Assembly (NCBI GenBank): GCA_002331625.1
Contig: DCZN01000080.1
Coordinates: forward strand, 180,054-186,501
Length of the DNA stretch: 6,448 bases
Source: Nitrospira sp. UBA2083
GTDB taxonomy: Bacteria > Nitrospirota > Nitrospiria > Nitrospirales > Nitrospiraceae
Reading direction: 5' to 3'
Under the pieces are notes generated by a model. That model did not search any database. It was not told the origin of the DNA and worked only from the letters and a program-made list of their open reading frames with translations. The position numbers were made by a program, and so were the translations under genes. Every line of letters starts with the position of its first letter. Position 1 is the first letter of the stretch. Positions 1 to 5,903 of this stretch are shown here, in pieces.

Positions 1-2
1 GC

Positions 3-2900
3 TTAGCGGAGATCCGGTCGCTCTCTAAGTTTGCCCTGTCTCAGATCACGGTGGTGTTTCAAGACAACGTGGATATCTACTTTGCTCGCCAATTGGTATT
101 GGAACGGATGATCGCGGCCAAAGAACGATTACCTCAAGGAATCGAGCCAGCGATGGCGCCTGTCAGCACGGGGTTGGGTGAGGTCTATCAATACTATGTG
201 GAAGGGCCGGCAGGAGGGGGAGCCGATCCGCGAGTGATTGAGACGGCATTAACGGACCAGCGAACCATCCAGGACTGGGTCCTGCGACCGATGCTCAAGG
301 GCGTGCCGGGGGTGATCGATGTGAACGGCATGGGCGGGTTTGTCAAACAGTATCAGGTCCTCGTCGATCCGGCCAAACTGCGCAAATTCGACCTGACGCT
401 GCACGAGGCCTATGAGGCTGTCGCGAAGAACAATGCCAATGCCGGCGGGAACGTCCTAGAGCGTCATGCTGAACGCGCGATCGTCCGAGGGCTTGGTCTG
501 ATCAAGAGCGCAAGCGATATCGAATCGATCATCGTGAAGGAATCCGGTGGCACGCCGATCTTCGTTCGTGATGTCGCGGAAGTCCGCATCGGCCACGCCG
601 TTCGCCATGGTGCGGTGGTGCTCAACGGGGAGCGGGAGGTCGTCGCCGGCACCGTGCTCATGCTTCGCGGAGGGAATGCGCGCCAGGTGGTCGAAGCGGT
701 CAAGACCAAGGTGGAGGATCTGCATCAAAGCAATATTCTTCCGGCAGGCACAAAACTGATCCCTTTCTATGATCGCATCGAGCTGGTGAATGCCGCCATT
801 CACACGGTACGTGACGCGTTGATTGAGGGCATTGTGCTGGTGGTCTTCGTCTTCTTTTTCTTCCTGGGCCATGTCCGCAGCGCCATCATCGTGACGGTGA
901 CGTTGATCGTCACGCCGCTCGTGACGTTTATCGCCATGGAACGATTCGGACTCTCAGCCAACTTGATGACGCTTGGCGGGCTGGCGATCGCCATCGGAGA
1001 GATCGCCGACGGGTCCCTGGTCGTGGTGGAAAACGCCTATCGGCATCTCGCCCAACACAGCGGCGCCTCGCAGGAAAGCAGGCTCAGTGTCATTCTTCAT
1101 GCCACGAAGGAAGTGGGCAGGCCAATCCTGTTCGGCATCCTGATCATCAGCGTCGTTTTCTTGCCGCTTCTTACACTCCAGGGTATTGAAGGGAAGATGT
1201 TTGCGCCGCTGGCCTACACGTTGGTCATCGCGTTGCTGGCTTCGGTGATTGTCACGCTTACGTTGTCGCCAGTGCTCGCGTCTCTGCTGTTGCGTGGAGA
1301 CCACCCGCAGGAAACAGGCCTCACCCGTTGGATGAAGCAACGGTATCTCCCGGTGTTGCAATGGACCCTCCGGCATCGCGCAGTCGTCCTGGCCGGTTCG
1401 ACGGCCATCGTGCTTGCCAGCATGACCCTCGTGCCCTTCATTGGACGAGAGTTTATTCCTCTGCTGGAAGAAGGTGCGCTGACTCCTCAGGTTGTCCGAT
1501 TGCCGAGCGTGTCGCTGCCGGAGTCCATTGAGATGGAAAAGCAGACGCACAAGGCGATGTTGGAATTCCCGGAGGTCCGGATGGCCGTGAGCAAGATCGG
1601 TCGACCCGATATCGCGTTCGGTCCGGAAGAACCCAACGAAAGCGACCCGATCGTCTCACTGACCGACAGGAGTGCCTGGAAAACGGCAGCGACCCAGCCC
1701 CAACTGACCGATGCTATCAGGAAAAAACTGGCGGAAATTCCTGGTATCTCCGTCCTGATGAGCCAGCCGATTCAGGAACGGGTGGACGAGTTGATCTCGG
1801 GCATCAGAACGGAATGCGCGATCAAGTTATTCGGCGACGACCTCGACATATTATGGGACAAGGCCCAGGAGATCGCAGTGCTGCTGCAGCAGATCACGGG
1901 GGTCAAGGACATCAAGGTCGAACAGATATCCGGACAGCCCTATCTCACGATTGATATTGATCGGCAGAAGATCGCCCGCTTCGGCATCAATGTGGCCGAC
2001 GTGCAGGAAATCATCACGACGGCGATCGGCGGGAAGCCGGCGACGCAGGTCTATGAAGGCGAACGGCGGTTTCAGCTCATCCTGCGATTTCCAGAGCCGT
2101 ATCGGAACAGTGTCGCGAGCGTAGGAGAGATTCGGGTGAGGGCGGCATCCGGAGCCATGATCCCCATGAGCGATCTTGCAACTATCGAGATGCGCGAAGG
2201 GCCGCTTCGCATCAGCCGCGAGCATGTGAAACGCCGTATCTTTGTCGGCTTCAACGTGGTGGGTCGGGATATCGGCGGTGTGGTGGATGAAGGGCGTGCG
2301 AAACTTGCGGCACAGCTCCATCTGCCGGAAGGGTATACCGTCGTGTGGGGCGGGGCATTCGAGAATATGGAGCGGGCCAACGCACGGTTGATGATTGTTG
2401 TGCCGATCACGCTGGGCCTCGTCTTTTTTCTCCTATTCTGGGCGTTCCATTCGCTGCGGTACGCCACCCTGATCATTCTCAATCTGCCGTTTGCGTTGAT
2501 CGGCGGCGTGGTGTCGCTGTGGCTGAGCGGCCAGTACTTGAGTGTACCGGCCTCCATCGGCTTCATCGAACTGTTCGGCCTCGCCGTGGGGAATGGAATT
2601 GTGCTGGTCTCCTATATCAACCAGCTGCGCAACGAGGGACAGTCCATCGATGACGCGATTCTGACCGGCTGTAGCCTCCGTCTCCGCCCGGTTGTGATGA
2701 CGATGATGACTACGCTGCTCGGGCTGCTCCCGCTGGCACTGGCGCAAGGAATCGGGGCAGAGGTCCAGAGGCCGCTTGCCAGCGTCGTTATCGGCGGACT
2801 CTTCTCATCGACGGCACTGACACTGGTGGTCTTACCGGTGCTCTACAGTGCGTTTGCGGGACGTACGGTAGGGAAAGAGGAGGCGCCGGAATGGGTGTGA
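3..2900 (+). CDS. CzcA/CusA-family heavy-metal efflux RND transporter, inner-membrane subunit (5' partial)
   Basis: This is the proton-driven inner-membrane pump of a tripartite RND metal exporter, which works with a periplasmic adaptor and an outer-membrane channel. The frame is open from base 3, where it reads LAEIRSLSKFALSQITVVFQ, a typical internal CzcA stretch. The GTG at 51 is therefore internal, and about 75-80 N-terminal residues (TM1 and the start of the first porter loop) lie upstream. Numbering from base 3, 966 residues remain of a family length near 1040. Visible parts: porter loop 1 (to about 255), FYDR at 255-258, TM2-TM6 (about 276-430), TM7 (about 458-480), porter loop 2, TM8 from about 796, then TM9-TM12, ending with a short hydrophilic tail. 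TM4 carries GEIADGS with Asp336 and Glu343, matching the proton-relay Asp and Glu of CzcA. TM10 has GNGIVLVSYINQL. RVDELISGI (Glu596) has Glu where CusA has a copper-binding Met, so divalent cations such as Co, Zn, Cd or Ni are more likely than Cu/Ag (inference). Adaptor and channel genes are probably upstream. The family call is firm; the substrate is not. Confidence 0.96.
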   Translation, partial: LAEIRSLSKFALSQITVVFQDNVDIYFARQLVLERMIAAKERLPQGIEPAMAPVSTGLGEVYQYYVEGPAGGGADPRVIETALTDQRTIQDWVLRPMLKGVPGVIDVNGMGGFVKQYQVLVDPAKLRKFDLTLHEAYEAVAKNNANAGGNVLERHAERAIVRGLGLIKSASDIESIIVKESGGTPIFVRDVAEVRIGHAVRHGAVVLNGEREVVAGTVLMLRGGNARQVVEAVKTKVEDLHQSNILPAGTKLIPFYDRIELVNAAIHTVRDALIEGIVLVVFVFFFFLGHVRSAIIVTVTLIVTPLVTFIAMERFGLSANLMTLGGLAIAIGEIADGSLVVVENAYRHLAQHSGASQESRLSVILHATKEVGRPILFGILIISVVFLPLLTLQGIEGKMFAPLAYTLVIALLASVIVTLTLSPVLASLLLRGDHPQETGLTRWMKQRYLPVLQWTLRHRAVVLAGSTAIVLASMTLVPFIGREFIPLLEEGALTPQVVRLPSVSLPESIEMEKQTHKAMLEFPEVRMAVSKIGRPDIAFGPEEPNESDPIVSLTDRSAWKTAATQPQLTDAIRKKLAEIPGISVLMSQPIQERVDELISGIRTECAIKLFGDDLDILWDKAQEIAVLLQQITGVKDIKVEQISGQPYLTIDIDRQKIARFGINVADVQEIITTAIGGKPATQVYEGERRFQLILRFPEPYRNSVASVGEIRVRAASGAMIPMSDLATIEMREGPLRISREHVKRRIFVGFNVVGRDIGGVVDEGRAKLAAQLHLPEGYTVVWGGAFENMERANARLMIVVPITLGLVFFLLFWAFHSLRYATLIILNLPFALIGGVVSLWLSGQYLSVPASIGFIELFGLAVGNGIVLVSYINQLRNEGQSIDDAILTGCSLRLRPVVMTMMTTLLGLLPLALAQGIGAEVQRPLASVVIGGLFSSTALTLVVLPVLYSAFAGRTVGKEEAPEWV

Positions 2901-2908
2901 GGGGGTGA

Positions 2909-3058
2909 GAGGCCGGGGTGGATCGGCATTTCTATGGCGGCATGATGCGCTGATTATCGGTGGGGCTATCGAGCATAGACGTGTGTGCTGGCACTCTCTG
3001 CTCTTCAGATATGCCGACATACGCCATGCCGCTCTCACAATGCCGATCGACCCGCCTC
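2909..3058. repeat. MITE-like element: ~150 bp bounded by imperfect terminal inverted repeats
   Basis: The left arm 2916-2944 and right arm 3025-3053 are inverted copies matching at 23 of 29 positions. The core shared blocks are GATCGGCAT (left) with ATGCCGATC (right), and GCGGCATG with CATGCCGC. With small gaps the match extends outward to GAGGC at 2909-2913 and GCCTC at 3054-3058. The 80 bp between the arms has no gene and only weak internal pairing. The layout fits a small non-autonomous mobile element or an intergenic repeat that folds as a long hairpin. It starts 8 bp after the RND stop codon. I see no clear target-site duplication (only TGA near both ends) and no second copy in the window, so mobility is inference. 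Confidence 0.5.
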
Positions 3059-3143
3059 TTTTGAGAAGGGGAAGAAGAGCGTCAATGCGCGCGGTAAGGG
3101 ATATACCCTGCCGACTGTCTGAGGGAATGGGAAAAAGAGGCGG
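3052..3143. repeat. Second inverted repeat sharing an arm region with the MITE-like element
   Basis: CCGCCTCTTTT at 3052-3062 is the exact reverse complement of AAAAGAGGCGG at 3133-3143 (11 of 11), with a spacer of 70 bp. The left arm overlaps the outer end of the right arm of the larger inverted repeat (3025-3058), so in RNA or single-stranded DNA the two pairings would compete. The spacer holds a small AGGG-ATATA-CCCT symmetric motif near 3103-3115. Function is unknown. It could be a nested or decayed repeat element, or chance pairing in biased sequence. Confidence 0.4.
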
Positions 3144-3156
3144 CGCCTCGGGCGCC
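3142..3156. repeat. GC-rich perfect hairpin GGCGCC-TCG-GGCGCC
   Basis: Two copies of the self-palindromic hexamer GGCGCC flank a TCG loop, giving a 6-bp all-GC stem with a 3-base loop, directly beside the right arm of the second inverted repeat. No T-run follows on the + strand. On the - strand the hairpin is followed by CGCCTCTTTTTCCC, which contains a run of five T, but no - strand gene ends here. It is therefore not called as a terminator of any annotated gene. Confidence 0.35.
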
Positions 3157-3402
3157 CTGTCGCTACCGAACTGCTCACTTGCCGGTCTGTTTGCGAGGGA
3201 GAGGGATAGAGCAGGATGGGGGTGCTCGCTCCATGCATGTAGTTGAGGCGCAATGGGCATTTATCTTGGGGAAGAAATAGCAATGCTGCCCCGTCAGGCA
3301 CTAATCTTGTAAGCATTTGTTGGCAAGTTTGCGAGGCCGGTCCCGACTGACTAGCTTCGCGGGTGGGCGGGGCTGAATCCATCGTACGCCTATTCATATG
3401 GG

Positions 3403-3407
3403 GGAGG
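3403..3407 (+). promoter_or_regulatory. Shine-Dalgarno site for the SUMF1-domain gene
   Basis: GGAGG lies inside the purine run GGGGAGGGGG, with 6 bases before the ATG at 3414. It decides the start: the in-frame GTG at 3363 would add 17 residues ahead of a clean signal peptide and has no comparable site. Confidence 0.7.
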
Positions 3408-3413
3408 GGGCCA

Positions 3414-4676
3414 ATGAGAAAAGTGGTAGTGCGACTGATCTTATTGTGTCTTGTCACGACGTCAGGAGGAGTGGTGTATGCAGCCGGTTCCGGAGATCCT
3501 GACTTTGCGAAGGGGGCCGGCTTGCTGAAGCAAAACCAGTATGCGGAGGCGCGCGCGGTGCTGGAAGCCGGTCTCGCGAAGAGTCCATCAAATGCAGCAG
3601 CACATTTCAACTTGGCGGAGGCTTGTCGAGGGTTAAAATCATGGGCCTGTGCGGAAGAACATTACGAGACCGCGATAGAGCTGGATGCCAAGGCTACAGC
3701 GAGCGGGTCAACGGACCCACGCATGCCAGTGCCGAAGCACAAGGCCTGGCAATTGTTTGATGAATCGAAGGCGTGGCGCTTCCTAGAGGAAGCGAGGGGG
3801 CTCCTTTCTGGCGGGCAGGTTTCGGTCGACAAGCTGATGGCGGCAAAGAAGGCTCTGGAGAGCGCGAACGAGTTGGGTCTCAACGATCAACAACAGCCTG
3901 TCTTTGACTATTTGCAAACGAAAGTTCCGGGTATGCGGATGGACGGTCCGAAACCTGACGGAACGGCACGAGGGGCGGTACCGGAAGATCCACGCGAAGC
4001 GCCGATGGTCCTGGTGCCGGCGGGGGAATTCAGCATGGGGAGCACCATCGGCGATGATGAAAAGCCAGTCCACCGTGTCTACCTCAATGCCTTCTATATG
4101 GACAAGCATGAGGTGACGGTCGGACAGTATGCCCAATTTCTGCAGGCGACCGGTCTGGAGGAACCTTCAGACTGGGATCTTATGAATCAACCGCACCATA
4201 GCAAACGCCCGGTCGTGAATATCAATTGGTCGGACGCCGCCACGTTTTGCAAATGGTCCGGCAAGCGTCTCCCGACTGAGGCAGAGTGGGAAAAGGCGGC
4301 CAGGGGAACGGATGGGCGTCTCTATCCGTGGGGGAACGACGCGCCGACTCGGCTTCATGCAAATTTCGGCAAGAAAGATTGGGATAACCACATGGCATTA
4401 GTGCCGGTCGGTTCGTTCGAACTGGGCAAGAGTCCGTACGGCATCTATGATTTGGCCGGCAATGCGTGGGAATGGGTCAACGATTGGTACGACCATGATT
4501 ACTACAAGAAGAGCCCGGCGAAGAATCCGCAGGGACCGGCCAAGGGACAGTCGAAAGTGGTGCGGGGTGGGTCCTGGCTTTATGTTCCCGATTTTCTTCG
4601 CACCTCGTTCCGCTTTAACGCCGAACCCTCTGGGCGCCAATTCGGCTATGGGTTCCGTTGTGCGAAGACGCGATAA
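3414..4676 (+). CDS. Exported TPR and SUMF1 (formylglycine-generating-enzyme-like) domain protein
   Basis: Product of 420 residues. It begins with a signal peptide: Arg2-Lys3, a hydrophobic core at about 8-14, and likely cleavage after VYA (residue 23); no lipobox is seen. Residues about 28-95 form two TPR-like repeats (KGAGLLKQNQYAEARAVLE, then AAAHFNLAEACRGLKSW), usually a protein-binding surface. A helical linker follows. From about 197 to the end is a SUMF1/FGE-like domain: MVLVPAGEFSMGS, FYMDKHEVTVGQY, RLPTEAEWEKAARG (285-298), YPWGN, GNAWEW (349-354), RGGSW (384-388) and a final GFRCAK. True formylglycine-generating enzymes have two copper-binding cysteines just after RGGS; by alignment they are Tyr390 and Leu395 here. 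The only Cys in the domain, 279 and 416, are at other places. So this is probably not a sulfatase-maturing enzyme but one of the many SUMF1-fold proteins of other or unknown function, acting in the periplasm or outside. It stands alone, convergent with the GNAT gene. No sulfatase gene is nearby. Confidence 0.93.
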   Translation: MRKVVVRLILLCLVTTSGGVVYAAGSGDPDFAKGAGLLKQNQYAEARAVLEAGLAKSPSNAAAHFNLAEACRGLKSWACAEEHYETAIELDAKATASGSTDPRMPVPKHKAWQLFDESKAWRFLEEARGLLSGGQVSVDKLMAAKKALESANELGLNDQQQPVFDYLQTKVPGMRMDGPKPDGTARGAVPEDPREAPMVLVPAGEFSMGSTIGDDEKPVHRVYLNAFYMDKHEVTVGQYAQFLQATGLEEPSDWDLMNQPHHSKRPVVNINWSDAATFCKWSGKRLPTEAEWEKAARGTDGRLYPWGNDAPTRLHANFGKKDWDNHMALVPVGSFELGKSPYGIYDLAGNAWEWVNDWYDHDYYKKSPAKNPQGPAKGQSKVVRGGSWLYVPDFLRTSFRFNAEPSGRQFGYGFRCAKTR

Positions 4677-4749
4677 GGTGAGTGTCTTCGAAAAGTTGTA
4701 GAGACGGAGCGGATGGAGGATCAGGTGTGCATGTGAGACCACACGGAGG

Positions 4750-5208
4750 TTAGGCTCTTCGATACTTGGCGAAACAGATCAGGTCAAGATGATCGTAGTG
4801 GTCGGGCAGGATCGTTTCGGCCTTGTAGCCGAGGTTCATGAAGAACTGAAGGTTCCTGGGCGTGCGCAGCATGGTGCAGGCGTAAAACTTGTGAGCATCG
4901 GTTGTCGCTCGCTCGATTTCGCAAATGAGGGCTTTTCCTGTTCCTTGCCGCTGGTGTGTGGGACTCACGGAGAGCAACCGGATCACGCAGACGCCGGCCA
5001 CCGTCCAGAAACGCACGGAGCCGACGATCCTTCGTTCCGCTTCCGCGACGAGAATATGTTTCTCCCGCGCATCCTCTTTGAGGCTTTCGAGGGTTTCAGT
5101 GGTCCATCCGCTGACCTTGTAGAGGCCGGCATACTCGCCGAATGCGGCTTGTTGCACCAGGAGGAGCGCAGGAAAATCTATCTCGGTCGCTGGTCGAACA
5201 TGAATCAT
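4750..5208 (-). CDS. GNAT-family N-acetyltransferase
   Basis: Product of 152 residues, the usual size for a single GNAT domain, cytoplasmic, expected to move an acetyl group from acetyl-CoA to an amine; the substrate cannot be told. It opens with MIHVRPATEIDFPAL, the typical first strand and helix. The acetyl-CoA pyrophosphate loop (motif A) is LLSVSPTHQRQGTGKAL at about 78-94, with QRQGTG at 86-91 matching Q/R-x-x-G-x-G/A. The C-terminal NLQFFMNLGY (119-128) is the usual motif B ending. The start at 5208 is chosen because the domain begins there and an AGGA sits 8 bases upstream. In-frame starts further upstream (ATG at 5247, TTG at 5271) would add an unconserved tail and lack a better ribosome site. 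The gene is convergent with the SUMF1 gene (73 bp between stops) and divergent from the macro gene (149 bp between starts), so it probably has its own promoter. Confidence 0.92.
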   Translation of the reverse strand: MIHVRPATEIDFPALLLVQQAAFGEYAGLYKVSGWTTETLESLKEDAREKHILVAEAERRIVGSVRFWTVAGVCVIRLLSVSPTHQRQGTGKALICEIERATTDAHKFYACTMLRTPRNLQFFMNLGYKAETILPDHYDHLDLICFAKYRRA

Positions 5209-5345
5209 AGGCGAAGTCCTGGGCGCGGGAACAATGTCGATTGTCATAGCGGAATCAGGAACGATTCGCAAGGACGAGTGCTCCCACGTTGAGCGAAGCA
5301 GTCCGGGGCGATGACTTAAGAGGAGCCATTTCGACTCACGTATTC

Positions 5346-5353
5346 AAAGGAGG
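5346..5353 (+). promoter_or_regulatory. Strong Shine-Dalgarno site for the macro-domain gene
   Basis: AAAGGAGG is almost fully complementary to the 16S rRNA 3' end and lies 4 bases before the ATG at 5358. It fixes the start at 5358 rather than at the in-frame TTG at 5289. It is the strongest ribosome site in the window and suggests efficient translation. Confidence 0.85.
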
Positions 5354-5357
5354 TTCC

Positions 5358-5843
5358 ATGCTGAAGGAAGTGGAAGGAGATATTTTGAAGACAAGGGCTG
5401 TACTGGTCGCGCACGGCGTGGCCCCGAACGATGGGTTCGCGAACGGCCTGGCGTTGTCTCTGAGGCAACAGTGGCCCGCCATGTACAAGGATTTCAGACA
5501 TTATTGCCAAACGGTTACGCCGAAAACCGGTGAGTTGTGGGCGTGGGCGGGCGTCGGTGGGGTGCGGATCGTGAGTTTGTTTACGCAGGAAGCCGCTCCC
5601 AGCCATGGGGCCAAACCCGGAAAAGCGACGATCGAGAACCTCAATCACTGTCTCAAAGCTCTTGCGAAGTTGATCGACAGCGAGAAGGTCAAAAGCGTTG
5701 CCCTTCCTCGATTGGCAACCGGTGTCGGCGGGCTCGACTGGAAGGAAGTCAGACCGTTGATCGAAAAACATCTCGGCCGCTTGTCCATCCCGGTGTATGT
5801 GTACGCGACCTATCAACCAGGTGTCCAAGCGAAAGAGGAATAG
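5358..5843 (+). CDS. Macro-domain protein (ADP-ribose-binding fold, TARG1/DarG-like branch)
   Basis: Product of 161 residues: essentially one macro domain, predicted cytoplasmic, no signal peptide. Macro domains bind ADP-ribose, and many remove ADP-ribose from proteins or nucleic acids or deacylate O-acetyl-ADP-ribose. Visible landmarks: EGDIL (6-10) with Asp8 at the adenine-contacting position, AHGV (18-21), FANGLAL (27-33), the helix WPAMYKDFRHYC (39-50), strand VRIVSLFTQ (69-77), ATIENLNHCLKAL (90-102), LPRLATGVGGLDW (116-128) and the last strand PVYVYATY. The last motifs resemble human TARG1 (PRIGCGL...LQW) and DarG (GCGLGGLDW). At the places of TARG1's catalytic Lys84 and Asp125 I read Gln77 and Gly124, so TARG1-type lysine chemistry is not expected; it may be a binder or use another mechanism. 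The alignment was done by eye against remembered sequences. The gene is divergent from the GNAT, and 60 bp separate it from the M20D gene, so co-transcription is likely. Confidence 0.87.
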   Translation: MLKEVEGDILKTRAVLVAHGVAPNDGFANGLALSLRQQWPAMYKDFRHYCQTVTPKTGELWAWAGVGGVRIVSLFTQEAAPSHGAKPGKATIENLNHCLKALAKLIDSEKVKSVALPRLATGVGGLDWKEVRPLIEKHLGRLSIPVYVYATYQPGVQAKEE

Positions 5844-5903
5844 AAAGATGCCGTCCGGTCGGAGCTGGTTGGTCTGGCGAACCCTAGGACCGAGAGTATC
5901 AAT

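Larger units (their letters stand above)
2901..3413. other. Intergenic region without a convincing gene
   Basis: About 510 bp separate the RND stop codon from the SUMF1 start. Open frames exist on both strands, including a 113-codon frame on the + strand from 2905. Their translations are rich in Arg, Ser and Pro, show no recognisable motif, and run across the inverted repeats, so I read the stretch as non-coding. The first 160 bp are dominated by inverted repeats. The rest (about 3160-3400) is purine-rich and should contain the promoter of the downstream gene, but I found no good -35/-10 pair. TTGGCA at about 3320 has no acceptable -10 at normal spacing. No T-tract terminator follows the RND gene. 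Confidence 0.7.

Noticed and set aside
3209..3227. Small hairpin GAGCA/TGCTC in the intergenic region
   Set aside because: A 5-bp stem with a 9-base loop and no associated element is not distinguishable from chance.
2905..3246. 113-codon open frame on the + strand between the RND and SUMF1 genes
   Set aside because: Its translation is Arg/Ser/Gly-rich with no family motif, it crosses the inverted repeats, and it has no convincing ribosome site.
3319..3333. Sigma54-like promoter TTGGCAAGTTTGC
   Set aside because: The GG-to-GC spacing is 7 bases rather than the required 10.
3189..3336. Direct repeat GTTTGCGAGG (3189-3198 and 3327-3336)
   Set aside because: Ten bases in about 500 bp of biased sequence can arise by chance, and the flanks do not match in order.
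3363..3413. Upstream GTG start for the SUMF1 gene
   Set aside because: It would place 17 polar residues before a clean signal peptide, and the GGAGG site points to the ATG at 3414.
2832..3610. Long open frames on the - strand (2832-3260 and 3035-3610)
   Set aside because: They overlap the 3' end of the RND gene and the 5' part of the SUMF1 gene antisense, and the translations look like the shadow frames of GC-rich coding DNA.
4725..4744. Possible terminator hairpin between the convergent SUMF1 and GNAT genes (GTGTG with CACAC)
   Set aside because: The stem is only 5 bp with a 10-base loop and no T-tract on either strand.
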